Numbered from the stretch's first letter, positions 48,439 through 58,642 are shown. The stretch is DNA of 64,000 nucleotides from Actinobacteria bacterium 69-20 (GCA_001897425.1 MKSW01000033.1:525776-589775), one strand, 5' to 3'. The notes: generated from the sequence alone by a model not told the origin. Numbers and translations: made by a program.

Positions 48439-50621
48439 CCGGCGATGACGGATCCGATGTCGACTCGGCGACGTGAGGGATCGGCGGTATCGGCCAGCGC
48501 GGTCTCCACCGCGGCGGCAACCCGCAGCAGGGCGGCGTCCTGACCGATACCGGCGGCGAGCTGCAAGCCGACCGGGAGGCCGTCGGCGGTGACGCCACAC
48601 GGGATCACCACCGCCGGCTGGCCGGTCACGTTGTACGGGCCGGAGAAGATCCCCTCGATCTCACCCTCCGGAGTGTCGATGGTCGGCGTGTCCGCCGGTG
48701 CCGGGTACGGCACGGCGGGTCCCAGTAGCGCATCCACCCCGTCCAGCAGCGCCGCGGCCCGCGGCAGCACGGTCGCGCGGCGCTCCAGCGCAGCGTCCCG
48801 CCGCTCGGCCGGGACATTGCCGGCGGCCTGGAACAGCCGCAGCGTCGGCGCACCGAAGTGCTCCGGGTCGGCCTGGACCGTCGCCCCATGCACCTGCCAT
48901 GCCTCGACGAGAAGGATGTCCTCCAGGCAGGCGGCCGCCTCATCGAGCACCGAGCTGTCTCGCTCGGTCACCATGATCCCGGCAGACTCCAGGCGCCGCA
49001 CCGCATCTCGGGTGATCGCCGCCAGCGCCGGGTCGAGTCGCGGGTCGGCGAGCTGGCCCGCCAGCACCCCGATCCGATACCGGGCTCGGGGCTCGGCGGT
49101 GACGTCATACGGTTCCCCGGTCACCGCGGCCATCACGGTCGCCGCGGTAGCGACCGAGTCGGTCAGCAACCCGAGGTGGTCGAGCGTGGGAGACAGCGGG
49201 GTGACGCCGGTCAGATCCAGCACGCCGTGGCTGGGCTTGAAGCCGACGACACCGCAGTACGCCGCGGGGATACGAACGGACCCTCCGGTATCGGTGCCCA
49301 GCGCGGCCGGGCATACCCCGGCGCCCACCAGCGCCGCCGACCCGCCGCTGGACCCGCCGGCGGTGCGGGCGGTGCCGGCGGTGCGGGCCGGGTTCCGGGC
49401 CTCCGGCAGATCCGGGTGCGGCGCCCCGGCGGCGTACTCCAGCAGCGAGGTCAGCGCGAACACGTCTGCCCCCGCTGCCCGCAACGCCGTGATCATCGGT
49501 GCGTCAGCGGGTGCCGCCGGGCCGGCCATGTCGATCGGGTTGCCGTTCCCCCGCGGGCTTCCGGCGACATCGATGATGTCCTTCACCGCGATGGACATCC
49601 CGTGGAGTGGGCCGTCGGATGCCCGCGGCGGGGCGGGCAGGGCCGCGACCACCGCGTTGAGTGGAACACCCAGCCGGTAGAGCCGCTCGTAGGCGGCCAA
49701 CAGGTCCAGGTTGGCTACCTCGCATACCCGCTCGCCCCGCTCGATGGCCCGGATCAGCGCGCCCACGTGATGCGTCAGCGGGCCTGCCAACACGTCGATC
49801 TGCTCGGCCACCTCGGTCGGGCGGTGCCGGACGGCCAGGTCTCGGTAGATGCCGCTGTGCGATTTGGCGCTGCCGCGGTTGAACGCCACCAGGCGCTGCA
49901 GCGAGCCCTCGAGATCATCCGGCTCGAACCCGTCGAAGCCGACCGGACTGACCGGCGCCTGCGCCAGCACTTCTCGCGCGACGGCCAGCATGAGCGCGCG
50001 ATATTCCGGTCGCTCCAGGGAGTCGGCGATCGACAGGTCGGACACCGCGCCGGCGAAGAGCATGGCGCCGTAGGCCTCCTTGGCCCACAAATAACCCAGG
50101 ATGGTGTCGGTGGGCTGCGCGTAGGGCAACGCCTCCGCGATCAGGGCCAGCCGTTCGGTGGACCGACCGTCGAGTTCGCCGATGCGAAAGGTGCCGACGT
50201 TTCCCTGGATGATCAGCCCGGGCGCGAGGTAGTCGGCTCCGAAGTTCACGAAGCAGACCACCAGGTTCTCCTTCCCCACGGCATCGCCCAGGACGTCGTA
50301 GGTGAGTCCGTTCTGCAGCGAGACGACGGTCGTGCCGGGGTCCAGCCGGCCGCGCAACTGGGCCGCCGCCGAGGCCGTGTGGTGGGTCTTCACCGAGACC
50401 AGCACGACGCCGGAGAGCCGTTCGGGCAGATCCTCGGGGGTGACGGCCGGCGCGTGCACGGTGAAATCCTCGACCGGACCGGTGATGTGCAGCCCGCTGT
50501 CGTTGATCGCTGCGACATGATCGCGGTCGGCATCACAGAACAGCACGTCGTGCCCGGCGCGCCGCAAGTGTGCGCCCACGGTCCCACCGATGGCACCGGC
50601 GCCGATGACGGTGAACTGCAT
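48432..50621 (-). CDS. Fusion of a ketopantoate-reductase-like domain and an amidase-signature domain
   Basis: The 729-residue protein joins two enzymes in one frame. Residues 1 to about 310 are a ApbA/PanE-type NADPH reductase (GAGAIGGTVGAHLRRAGHDV at the start, catalytic-type Lys in LWAKEAYGA). Residues about 315-729 are an amidase-signature hydrolase with its triad visible: Lys347 (MSIAVKDI), Ser424 (GGSSGGS) and nucleophile Ser448 (GTDTGGSVRIP). Spacing of the triad matches GatA-type amidases. There is no stop or frameshift in the junction. It is divergent from the ABC transporter operon. A stand-alone relative of the first domain starts at the window's end. Confidence 0.88.
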   Translation of the reverse strand: MQFTVIGAGAIGGTVGAHLRRAGHDVLFCDADRDHVAAINDSGLHITGPVEDFTVHAPAVTPEDLPERLSGVVLVSVKTHHTASAAAQLRGRLDPGTTVVSLQNGLTYDVLGDAVGKENLVVCFVNFGADYLAPGLIIQGNVGTFRIGELDGRSTERLALIAEALPYAQPTDTILGYLWAKEAYGAMLFAGAVSDLSIADSLERPEYRALMLAVAREVLAQAPVSPVGFDGFEPDDLEGSLQRLVAFNRGSAKSHSGIYRDLAVRHRPTEVAEQIDVLAGPLTHHVGALIRAIERGERVCEVANLDLLAAYERLYRLGVPLNAVVAALPAPPRASDGPLHGMSIAVKDIIDVAGSPRGNGNPIDMAGPAAPADAPMITALRAAGADVFALTSLLEYAAGAPHPDLPEARNPARTAGTARTAGGSSGGSAALVGAGVCPAALGTDTGGSVRIPAAYCGVVGFKPSHGVLDLTGVTPLSPTLDHLGLLTDSVATAATVMAAVTGEPYDVTAEPRARYRIGVLAGQLADPRLDPALAAITRDAVRRLESAGIMVTERDSSVLDEAAACLEDILLVEAWQVHGATVQADPEHFGAPTLRLFQAAGNVPAERRDAALERRATVLPRAAALLDGVDALLGPAVPYPAPADTPTIDTPEGEIEGIFSGPYNVTGQPAVVIPCGVTADGLPVGLQLAAGIGQDAALLRVAAAVETALADTADPSRRRVDIGSVIAGQ

Positions 50622-51000
50622 GGCATTCCTCGACTTTCCGGCCGCCGGCCAGTCCGGTGATCTACGGTGCAGCCCGCACCAGGCAGGCCGGCCCATAGGC
50701 GAATACGAGGTCGACCGGCGAGGAAACCGTAACCCCGGTGACCCGAGCGCGGCGTCGGCGTCTCGCGAAGGTTCGCGGAGGTTCGCGGATCGGGGAGGAT
50801 CGCCCGGGTGTTCCGGAGAGGTACCCGGGTGAAATTGAGATACAACCGTGACTCGGGGCGGAGGGAGCGGGCGGCGGGCGGCGGCGTACAGTGTCGGAAA
50901 CGAACCATCTGGACTTGATCACCGTTTGTCTGTAACACTAGTTACATCCCGGATCGACCCCGCGGCCGAGTTCGGTCGCCGTCAGCGCGAGGAGCATCTC
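50622..51000. promoter_or_regulatory. Divergent control region of the catabolic island
   Basis: This 379-bp gap separates the reductase-amidase gene from the transporter operon. It holds the palindrome TGTAAC-ACTA-GTTACA (50931-50946) downstream of a TTGATC hexamer (50915-50920), so a bound repressor would cover the -10 region. No gene is seen here. Confidence 0.6.
50931..50946. promoter_or_regulatory. Candidate operator TGTAAC-N4-GTTACA
   Basis: A perfect 6+4+6 inverted repeat before the transporter operon. The half-conserved form TGTA-N6-GTTAC recurs at 60587-60602 before the second operon. The RpiR-type regulator of the island is the natural candidate to bind it. Confidence 0.6.
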
Positions 51001-52743
51001 ATGGCCCCATCAGTCAACGGTCCCGACCTGGGCGCGAACAGCCGTGAGGAGGCCATGGCCCGCCATGAGCTGTCCCGCAGGGCGATGTTGCGCTTCGGTC
51101 TCGCCGGTGTGGGAACACTCGGCCTGTCCGGCCTGCTCGCCGCCTGCGGCAGCTCGGGCACCGGTGGTACGTCGACCACCGGAGGCGGTGCCGGGACGTC
51201 CGGTGCGCCCGCCGCGACCGAGACGGGAAGCGGTGCCACCAACACCGCAGCGGTCACGTCGTCATCTGCGACCACTGGCAAACCGGGGGGATCCATCAAT
51301 CTGGTCCGCGCCCTGGACGCGGTCGACTTCGACAAGACCATGGTCTTCTCGAACGCGTCGATCTGGGTCTACGTGAACATCTGGGAGACGCTGACGATAG
51401 GCAGTGCCGACGGCACCAAGGTCGAGCCGTGGCTGGCGGAGTCGTGGGAGCAGTCGGACGACAAGCTGACCTGGACGTTCCACCTCAAGGACGGGGTGAC
51501 GTTCTCTGACGGCAGCCCTATGACCGCCGCCGACGTCAAGTTCACCCTGGACGAGGCCAGCAAGACCAGCGGTGGATGGGAGTTCATCAACGCGGCCATC
51601 GACACGGTCACCGCCCCCGACGACAAGACCGTCGTGGTGAAGACCAAGTATCCGTGGGCGCCGCTGCTCGCCGACCTGGCTTGCCCGAGCAACGGCATCA
51701 TTCCGAACAAGTATCAGGGCAAGACCAAGGAAGACTTCTACAAGACGCCGTTCGGCACCGGGCCGTTCGTGTGGGGCAACTGGGACAAGGGCAAGAGCCT
51801 GACCCTGAAGAAGAATGCGAAGTATTGGCGCAAAGACGCCGCCGGCCAGCAGTTGCCGTACCTCGACTCGGTCACGTGGACCGTCGTCCCGGACGACAAC
51901 ACGCGCGGGCTGCAGATGAAGGGCGGCCAGGCGGAGATCGACGAGAACCCGCCGTATTCCAGCCTGGACCAGTTCAAGGGTGACCCGGCCGTGGACGTGG
52001 TGCTGTTCCCGTCGACCCGGACCGACTACATCATGATGAACGAGAAGCGCGAATACTTCGCCGATGTGAATGTTCGCCGCGCGGTGTCCTACGCGATCGA
52101 TCGCGAAGGCCTTAACAAGACGCTGCTGTACGGCAACGGCACACCGGCCAACTCGGTGCTGATGCCCACCGTGCCGTTCTACGACAAGAACACGCCCGGG
52201 CAGACCTACGACATGGCCAAGGCCAAGGCGGCTCTGGCGGCCTCGAAGTTCCCGAACGGATTCACCTGCACGTACTCGGCGAGTTCCGGTGACGCCACCG
52301 ATGCGGCGGTCGCGCAGGTACTGCAGGCGTCGTTGAAGGAACTAGGCATCACCATGAACATCACCAATGTGGATCCGAGCGCCCTACACGACGCGCAGAA
52401 CAAGCTCGACTACGACATCAGCCACTCCTACTGGACGATGGACATCGCCGACCCGGATGAGCTGGTGCAGTTCGCCGTCCTGCCGGAGGGCGGCGGGCAC
52501 TCATTCGAAACGAATTACGACAGCCCGGAGGCGCAGGACCTGGCGAAACAGGCCGAGCGGGAATTCGATCCGGCGAAGCGGCAGGAGATCTACTCGAAGT
52601 TGCAGGCGGTGATGGCGAACGACGCATTCCTCGCGCCGCTGTACTATCAGCCCCTGCCGTATCTGGTGAGCAAGAAGGTTCAGGGGTTCTTGGTCAAGCC
52701 AACCGGTTTGTACGACTTCGGGGTTGTGAGCCTGACGGCCTGA
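51001..52743 (+). CDS. ABC transporter substrate-binding lipoprotein (Opp/Dpp type, SBP_bac_5)
   Basis: The 580-residue protein has a twin-arginine-like signal (LSRRAMLRFGLAG, Arg26-Arg27) ending in the lipobox LAAC with Cys49, then a Gly/Ser/Thr-rich linker and a family-5 extracellular solute-binding domain (EPWLAESWEQSDDKLTWTFH and DVNVRRAVSYAIDREGL are diagnostic). It should capture peptides or similar ligands at the outer face of the membrane. GAGGAG lies before the ATG. It is the first gene of a tightly packed operon. Confidence 0.93.
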   Translation: MAPSVNGPDLGANSREEAMARHELSRRAMLRFGLAGVGTLGLSGLLAACGSSGTGGTSTTGGGAGTSGAPAATETGSGATNTAAVTSSSATTGKPGGSINLVRALDAVDFDKTMVFSNASIWVYVNIWETLTIGSADGTKVEPWLAESWEQSDDKLTWTFHLKDGVTFSDGSPMTAADVKFTLDEASKTSGGWEFINAAIDTVTAPDDKTVVVKTKYPWAPLLADLACPSNGIIPNKYQGKTKEDFYKTPFGTGPFVWGNWDKGKSLTLKKNAKYWRKDAAGQQLPYLDSVTWTVVPDDNTRGLQMKGGQAEIDENPPYSSLDQFKGDPAVDVVLFPSTRTDYIMMNEKREYFADVNVRRAVSYAIDREGLNKTLLYGNGTPANSVLMPTVPFYDKNTPGQTYDMAKAKAALAASKFPNGFTCTYSASSGDATDAAVAQVLQASLKELGITMNITNVDPSALHDAQNKLDYDISHSYWTMDIADPDELVQFAVLPEGGGHSFETNYDSPEAQDLAKQAEREFDPAKRQEIYSKLQAVMANDAFLAPLYYQPLPYLVSKKVQGFLVKPTGLYDFGVVSLTA

Positions 52744-52806
52744 TCGGGTGTCTTGTTCGATGTGGTGCAAAAAGGAGCCGGATAGCGCAGGGAGCGAGTC
52801 GAGCCC

Positions 52807-53751
52807 GTGACCTTTGTGCTGTATGCCGTCCGCCGGATTGTGACGCTGATACCGGTCATGTTCGGGATCAGCCTGGTGGTGTTCCTATTGCTGCATCTGA
52901 TCCCCGGCGATCCGGCGGTGACGCTGCTGGGCACGCACGCCACGACCGATGCGGTGGCGGCCCTGCATCATCAACTCGGCCTCGACAAGCCTTTGTGGCA
53001 GCAGTATGTGAGCTTTCTCGGCGGCGCATTGCACGGCAACCTGGGCACGTCATACCAGTACACCGGTGTGTCGGTCACCTCGCTGATCGCAAGCAATCTG
53101 TCGCCGACGCTGTGGCTGATCGTCGCGGGGGCGGTGTTTTCGGTCCTCATCTGCGTGCCGCTCGCGATGTACGCCGCGAGCAAGCCCAACAGCGTCGGGG
53201 ACAACGCGATCCGCACGATTCCGGTGGTCGGCCTCGGTATGCCGTCGTTCTGGCTGGGCATCATGCTGATCCTGCTGTTCGCCCTGCGGGTCCCGCTGTT
53301 CCCGGTGTCCGGCTTCGCGCCAGGGTTCGGTGGGCACCTCAGGTCGATCGTGCTGCCGGGGCTCACCGTGGCACTGACCTTGGTGCCGATCCTGATTCGG
53401 AGCCTGCGCGCCAGCATGCTGGAGGTGCTGCAGAGCGACTACATCGTCACCGCGCGCAGCAAGGGTCTTTCCGGCTCGCGCGTGCTGTTCGGGCATGCGC
53501 TGCGTAACGCGTCGGTGGCGTCGGTGACGGTGCTGGGGATCAATATCGCCTACCTGATCGGCTCCACCGTGGTGATCGAAAAGGTGTTCGCGCTCAACGG
53601 TGTCGGTTATCTGATGCTCACCGCGATCTTGCAGCGCGACTTCCCCATCGTCCAGGCGATCACCCTGCTGTTCGCCATCCTGGTGGTGCTGGTCAATCTG
53701 CTCACCGACCTGGCGCACGCGGGGCTCGATCCGCGGGTGAGTCTCGCATGA
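52807..53751 (+). CDS. Peptide ABC transporter permease (DppB/OppB type)
   Basis: The 314-residue permease has six predicted helices, the N-terminal RRIVTLIPVMFGISLVVFLL and the EAA-like loop SDYIVTARSKGLSGSRVLFG that contacts the ATPases. It starts with GTG 52807. Its stop overlaps the next gene (ATGA). With its partner it forms the transmembrane channel of the importer. Confidence 0.95.
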   Translation: MTFVLYAVRRIVTLIPVMFGISLVVFLLLHLIPGDPAVTLLGTHATTDAVAALHHQLGLDKPLWQQYVSFLGGALHGNLGTSYQYTGVSVTSLIASNLSPTLWLIVAGAVFSVLICVPLAMYAASKPNSVGDNAIRTIPVVGLGMPSFWLGIMLILLFALRVPLFPVSGFAPGFGGHLRSIVLPGLTVALTLVPILIRSLRASMLEVLQSDYIVTARSKGLSGSRVLFGHALRNASVASVTVLGINIAYLIGSTVVIEKVFALNGVGYLMLTAILQRDFPIVQAITLLFAILVVLVNLLTDLAHAGLDPRVSLA

Positions 53752-54617
53752 CGAGCACCGCGTTCGCGTTTCCGGGCCGCAGCATCGAGGCGGTTCCGGC
53801 CAGGAAGCGTGCGCACCGCACTAATGTGCCGCTGATCGCCGGGCTGATTATGTTCGGATTGATCGTGGCCGCGGCGGTGTTCGCGCCGCTGTTGGCTCCG
53901 GCGGACCCGCTTGCCCAGGACATCCTGCACGCCCGCCTGCCACCGTTCTCACCGGGGCATCTGTTCGGCACCGACACCCTGGGGCGCGATGTATTGTCCC
54001 GCCTGCTCTACGGTGCGCGGGTCGATCTGCGCATCGGTGTGCTGGCCGTGATCACGCCGCTGGTCCTCGGCACCGTGCTGGGGTTGATAGCCGGGTGGCG
54101 CGGCGGCTGGGTCGACACGCTCATCATGCGGATGGTCGACGTGGTGGTCGCCTTTCCCTTCTATGTGCTGGTGATCGCGCTCGTGTTCGTTCTCGGCGCG
54201 GGCACCGGCAGCATCTACATCGCGATCACGCTGGTCGGATGGGTCGCGTACTGCCGTATCGTCCGCGGTCAGGTACTGGTGGCCAAGGAACAGGAGTACG
54301 CCCTCGCGGCGCGGGCGAGCGGGCTACCGACCCGGCGGATCCTGTTCCGTCATTTGCTACCGAATGTGGTGCTGCAGGCGATCATCTTCTCGATGAGCGA
54401 CATCGTGCTCACGATCTTGGCCATCGTCACACTGAGTTATCTCGGCCTCGGTGTCCCGCCGCCGACGCCTGACTGGGGAACGATGATCGCTGAGGGCCAG
54501 AACTACCTGACGACCCAGTGGTACCTGACCACCATCCCCGGCCTCTGCGTGGTCTACGTGGGTATATCGCTTGCCCTCGTCGCCGACGGCCTCGTCCAGC
54601 AGTTCAACCGCCGATGA
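53748..54617 (+). CDS. Peptide ABC transporter permease (DppC/OppC type)
   Basis: This 289-residue permease has the DppC hallmarks: a charged N-terminus, the periplasmic HLFGTDTLGRDVLSRLLYGA motif and the EAA loop KEQEYALAARASGLPTRRIL. It overlaps both neighbours by four bases, showing a single transcript with coupled translation. It pairs with the DppB-type subunit. Confidence 0.95.
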   Translation: MTSTAFAFPGRSIEAVPARKRAHRTNVPLIAGLIMFGLIVAAAVFAPLLAPADPLAQDILHARLPPFSPGHLFGTDTLGRDVLSRLLYGARVDLRIGVLAVITPLVLGTVLGLIAGWRGGWVDTLIMRMVDVVVAFPFYVLVIALVFVLGAGTGSIYIAITLVGWVAYCRIVRGQVLVAKEQEYALAARASGLPTRRILFRHLLPNVVLQAIIFSMSDIVLTILAIVTLSYLGLGVPPPTPDWGTMIAEGQNYLTTQWYLTTIPGLCVVYVGISLALVADGLVQQFNRR

Positions 54618-55690
54618 TCGCCGCCGATTCCGCGCCTCCGCTGCTGGGTGAAGCGGCGGGTGTCGCGCCACTGCTGGAGGTCCGCGACCTGCACGTCGAG
54701 ATCCCCGTTCCGCGCGGCAGACTGCACGCGGTGCGCGGTGTGTCGCTTCGCCTGCAACCTGGGGAATCCGTGGGTTTGGTCGGTGAGTCCGGCTCCGGCA
54801 AAAGCATCACTCTGCGTGCTCTGCTGGGTCTGCTGCCGGCACCGGCGAAGATTGTCGGCGGCACCATTCTGCTGGATGGCGTGGACATCACCGGGATGCC
54901 TCGGCGGCGCCGCCAGAGGCTGCTGACCGACACCATGAGCATGGTGTTCCAGGACTCGTTGACCGCCCTGAACCCGGTGATGAGGGTCGGCGACCAGATT
55001 GCGGAGGGGCCGCGCCGCAAGCTCGGCCGGCCGGCGTCCGAAGCCAAGCGCATCGCCCTCGACCTGATGGCGAAGGTCGGCATCCCGGAGCCGGACAGGC
55101 GATATCTCGCCTATCCGCACCAGTTGTCCGGGGGGATGCGGCAACGCATCTGCATCGCGATCGCACTGTCCACCGATCCACGATTGCTGCTCGCCGACGA
55201 GCCCACCACCGCGTTGGATGTCACCATCCAGGCGCAGGTGCTCGAGGTGATGGATGTGTTGCGCAAGGATGCCGACCTGTCGATGATCCTGGTCAGTCAT
55301 GATCTGGCGGTGATCAGTCAGACCTGCTCGAGGGTGTACGTGATGTACGCCGGGCGGGTCGTCGAGTCCGGCGAGATCCGCGCCCTGCTGCAAGATCCGC
55401 GGCACCCTTACACGTTCGCGCTGCTGCGTTCGGTGCCCGACCCGGATGCCCCGGTGCACCGGCTGCTGACCATCCCCGGGCAGCCGCCGGATCTCATCGA
55501 TGTGCCGCGCGGCTGCAGCTTCGCGGAGCGCTGCCCGTTCGTGGCACCGATCTGTGTCGCGTCCGAGGCCGATCCTGAGCTGGTCGTGCTGCGCGAGGGC
55601 GTCGATCACGCCAGCGCGTGCCTGCGATGGCAGACCGCCGACAGCTGGGATCAGGTCGCCGCCCAGAGTTCGATCGAGGGCCCGCAGTGA
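54614..55690 (+). CDS. Peptide ABC transporter ATP-binding protein (DppD/OppD type)
   Basis: The 358-residue ATPase has Walker A GESGSGKS, signature LSGGMRQR, Walker [13 protein letters not shown] and the C-terminal OppD/F domain with Cys-rich [14 protein letters not shown] that can hold an Fe-S cluster in this family. The ATG at 54614 overlaps the upstream stop. A GTGA overlap links it to the next ATPase. Confidence 0.94.
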   Translation: MIAADSAPPLLGEAAGVAPLLEVRDLHVEIPVPRGRLHAVRGVSLRLQPGESVGLVGESGSGKSITLRALLGLLPAPAKIVGGTILLDGVDITGMPRRRRQRLLTDTMSMVFQDSLTALNPVMRVGDQIAEGPRRKLGRPASEAKRIALDLMAKVGIPEPDRRYLAYPHQLSGGMRQRICIAIALSTDPRLLLADEPTTALDVTIQAQVLEVMDVLRKDADLSMILVSHDLAVISQTCSRVYVMYAGRVVESGEIRALLQDPRHPYTFALLRSVPDPDAPVHRLLTIPGQPPDLIDVPRGCSFAERCPFVAPICVASEADPELVVLREGVDHASACLRWQTADSWDQVAAQSSIEGPQ

Positions 55691-56814
55691 ACGCGCCGAG
55701 TACCACCCCGACGGGTGACCGCACCGAACCCGGGGCGGACGCCACGGCACGCGTCGAAGTGCTCGGCGCCACCGGACTGGTCCAGTATTTCGTCGGGTCA
55801 CGGAACTGGACGGATCGTCTGCGCCATGTGAAAGTCCCCGTGGTCAAGGCGGTCGACGGCGTCGACCTGTCGCTGATGGAGGGCGAAACACTAGGCCTGG
55901 TCGGCGAATCCGGTTGCGGTAAGTCGACGTTGAGCCGCTGCCTGATGGGTCTGCACCGACCGACCGCCGGCGAGATCCGCTACCGCGGCGTCCCGGTGCA
56001 AGACGGTTTGACACCGGCGCAACGGCGCACCACCCAGATGATCTTCCAGGACCCGTACAGCTCCCTCAACCCCCGGATGAAAGTCGGGCAGATGCTGGGA
56101 GAACTGCTGCGGTTCCACCGGGTCGTTCCCAGGCATCGGGTGGACGAGCGGTCCCGGGAACTCATGTCCCTGGTGGGTCTGCCGGCCGATGCGCTGGGGC
56201 GCACGCCGCGACAGTTCAGCGGCGGCCAACGCCAGCGCATCGGCATCGCCCGGGCGCTAGCGCTGGAGCCCACAGTGCTCATTGCCGACGAGGCGGTTTC
56301 GGCGCTTGATGTCTCGGTCCAGGCGACCATCATCAACCTGCTGCTCGATCTGAAGGAGCAGCTGGGCCTGTCGATGGTTTTTGTGTCGCACAACATGGCC
56401 GTGGTCCGGCAGATCAGCGATCGCATCGCCGTCATGTACCGCGGGCGCATCGTCGAAACCGGCCCGGCGGAGCGGCTTTTCAGCGACCCGGCCCATCCGT
56501 ACACCCAGCTGCTGCTGGGCAGCGTGCCGCGGATGCTGACCTCGCCGCATGCCGCGGAGGTCGAAGGGACCGCCGATCCGTTGGCGGTGGTCGACGGCGC
56601 GCCGGACGCGGACGAGTCGCCGTTCGCTGCCCATTTGGTCGAGGGCGAAGGTGGCGGCTGCAGGTTCCGCCCGCGGTGTCCCGTGGCGATCGCGGCATGC
56701 GCCGTCGAGCCCGCCTTGCTCACCCTCCCCGGGGAGGCCGATCGAGCGGCCGCCTGCTGGCACGTCACCGAGCGGTCCGTTCCCGCGGTGGCCGAGCCTG
56801 GGGTGACGTCGTGA
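55687..56814 (+). CDS. Peptide ABC transporter ATP-binding protein (DppF/OppF type)
   Basis: The 375-residue ATPase has Walker A GESGCGKST, signature FSGGQRQR, Walker B VLIADEAVSALD (with Ala instead of the usual Pro after Glu) and the C-terminal Cys-containing CRFRPRCPVAIAAC segment. It starts with GTG 55687 inside the previous stop. It completes the five-gene importer. The next gene starts within its stop (GTGA), tying the hydrolases to transport. Confidence 0.94.
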   Translation: MNAPSTTPTGDRTEPGADATARVEVLGATGLVQYFVGSRNWTDRLRHVKVPVVKAVDGVDLSLMEGETLGLVGESGCGKSTLSRCLMGLHRPTAGEIRYRGVPVQDGLTPAQRRTTQMIFQDPYSSLNPRMKVGQMLGELLRFHRVVPRHRVDERSRELMSLVGLPADALGRTPRQFSGGQRQRIGIARALALEPTVLIADEAVSALDVSVQATIINLLLDLKEQLGLSMVFVSHNMAVVRQISDRIAVMYRGRIVETGPAERLFSDPAHPYTQLLLGSVPRMLTSPHAAEVEGTADPLAVVDGAPDADESPFAAHLVEGEGGGCRFRPRCPVAIAACAVEPALLTLPGEADRAAACWHVTERSVPAVAEPGVTS

Positions 56815-57761
56815 CGGGCGCGGTGATCATCGGCAGCGAGCGCAGCGAGGTCGGGCTTCCGGCGGGGTTCGCCATCCTCTCGGCGGGCGGATCGGCGCTG
56901 GATGCGGTCGAGGCGGCGCTGCGCGCCTGCGAGGACAACCTGGCGGACCACTATGTCGGAACCGGTGGCCTCCCGAACGCTCGTGGCGAAGTGGAGTTGG
57001 ACGCATCGGTGATGGTGGGCTCCACCCGGGCGTTCGGTGCGGTCGCCGCGGTGAAGAACTATCCGCACCCGATCTCGATCGCCCGAGCCGTGCTGGAGCG
57101 GCTCCCCCAGCACGTGCTCCTGGTCGGCGCCGGAGCCGAACTGTTCGCCGACGAATGCGGATTCGAAAAGGCCGATCTGCTCACCGACGAGGCCAAGGCG
57201 GAATGGCTGCAGGCCATGTCGCCCAGCGACGCTTCCGTCGAAGGAGAGAACACCGCGGCGACCGCGGGTGACGAGGCCTACCGGCTGGCGGCTGTCGAAC
57301 TCGTGCGGCGGCTCGCGCCTCATGACGGACCGTGGGGGACGATCAACGTCATCGCCCTCGACCGGTCCGGCGAACTCGTCGCCGGCGTCTCCACCAGCGG
57401 TTACCCGTTCAAGTATCCCGGTCGAGTGGGCGATTCGGCGCTGGCCGGCGCCGGCAACTACTGCGATCTGCGCTACGGTGCGGCAGCCTGCACGGGTCGC
57501 GGCGAGCTGACGATTCGGGCGACCGGTGCTCGGCATGTCGTCGAACGGCTCGCTGCCGGCGACGATCCCGAATCCGCCTGCGCCGCCATGCTGGCTGAAG
57601 CGGCCACCTTGCCGGATCCGTTCCGAGCCGAGCTCCGGACGCTGGCGCTGACACCCGATGGCCGGCACGGCGGCGCCGCGGGCCAGGCCGGCTCGACCTA
57701 CTCCGTGATGAGCGACGGCGAGGCTCAGGTGCGGTTCCTACCACGCCGAGTGGTCGGCTGA
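56811..57761 (+). CDS. Isoaspartyl peptidase/L-asparaginase-family Ntn hydrolase, copy 1
   Basis: The 316-residue protein belongs to the plant-type asparaginase / glycosylasparaginase family, which self-cleaves before a catalytic Thr. The candidate is Thr177 in WGTINVIALD, followed by GVSTSGYPFKYPGRVGDSAL, where the Arg-Gly-Asp part binds substrate. The N-terminal half (SALDAVEAALRACEDN) is family-like but the motif before Thr is unusual (GPWG rather than H-D/G). Members hydrolyse beta-aspartyl peptides or asparagine side chains. Start GTG 56811 overlaps the transporter ATPase stop. Confidence 0.85.
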   Translation: MTGAVIIGSERSEVGLPAGFAILSAGGSALDAVEAALRACEDNLADHYVGTGGLPNARGEVELDASVMVGSTRAFGAVAAVKNYPHPISIARAVLERLPQHVLLVGAGAELFADECGFEKADLLTDEAKAEWLQAMSPSDASVEGENTAATAGDEAYRLAAVELVRRLAPHDGPWGTINVIALDRSGELVAGVSTSGYPFKYPGRVGDSALAGAGNYCDLRYGAAACTGRGELTIRATGARHVVERLAAGDDPESACAAMLAEAATLPDPFRAELRTLALTPDGRHGGAAGQAGSTYSVMSDGEAQVRFLPRRVVG

Positions 57762-57820
57762 CCAGAGTGCAGCGCGATCCCGCAGAGATTTCCGGCTGAC
57801 GTTCTCGAGGAGGCCCGTCG

Positions 57821-58642
57821 ATGAAGGTATTCATTTCTTCGGATATGGAAGGCACCGCCGGAGTGGCGGATTGGTCGCAGTGCCTGGCCGGCGCCGGCGA
57901 CTACGAGTATTACCGGGGCCTGTTGCAGGCGGAGGTCAACGCGGCGATCGAGGGGGCCGTCTCCGCGGGAGCGAATGAGTTCCTGGTCAACGACTCTCAC
58001 TCCAAGATGATCAACCTGCGGCCGGACACACTCGCCGGGGACGCCCGATATCTGTCCGGCCGGCACAAGCCGTTGTACATGATGCAGGGGCTGGACGCCT
58101 CCTTCGATGCGATCTTCTTCATCAGCTACCACGGGTCGATGTCGGCACGCTCCCCGCTGTCGCACACCTACAACCCGCGGGCCATCGCCGAGGTCACCCT
58201 CAACGACGTCATCGTCGGGGAGTCCGGGATCAACGCCCTGGTGGCACTCGGCCATGGGGTGCCGATAGTGCTGATCACCGGGGATGACGTGACCGTCGAG
58301 GAGGCCGCGCGGGTGTCGCCAGGGATCCACGGGGCGGCGGTGAAGACCGCGGTCACCCGCTTCGCCGCCGACAGCCTGCACCCCGTCAAGGCATGTGAAC
58401 TGATCCGGGACCAGGCCGCCGCCGCGATCAGTTCGATCGCCGCTGCAGCGCCACCCGCTATCGAATTGCCAGCGACGCTGCGGGTGACGTTCCGCGACGC
58501 CAGTCTTGCCGACATGGCGACCTGGATCGTCGGGGTCGAGCGAGGGCCGGGGACGACGGTCGTCATGACGGACACCGACCCTATTGCGTTGTTCCAGCGG
58601 TTCATCTGCACCGTGGTGTTAACCCGCGATATTGCGGAATAG
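57821..58642 (+). CDS. DppA-like D-aminopeptidase (M55 family)
   Basis: The 273-residue protein begins MKVFISSDMEGTAGVADWSQ, the metal-binding start of M55 D-aminopeptidases, and has NDSHSKMINL and the SYHGSM metal-ligand segments. M55 enzymes such as B. subtilis DppA release N-terminal D-amino acids from peptides and assemble into a decamer. Clear GAGGAGG-type sequence precedes the ATG. It sits between two beta-aspartyl peptidase-like genes, suggesting that the imported peptides contain D- or isomerised residues. Confidence 0.9.
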   Translation: MKVFISSDMEGTAGVADWSQCLAGAGDYEYYRGLLQAEVNAAIEGAVSAGANEFLVNDSHSKMINLRPDTLAGDARYLSGRHKPLYMMQGLDASFDAIFFISYHGSMSARSPLSHTYNPRAIAEVTLNDVIVGESGINALVALGHGVPIVLITGDDVTVEEAARVSPGIHGAAVKTAVTRFAADSLHPVKACELIRDQAAAAISSIAAAAPPAIELPATLRVTFRDASLADMATWIVGVERGPGTTVVMTDTDPIALFQRFICTVVLTRDIAE

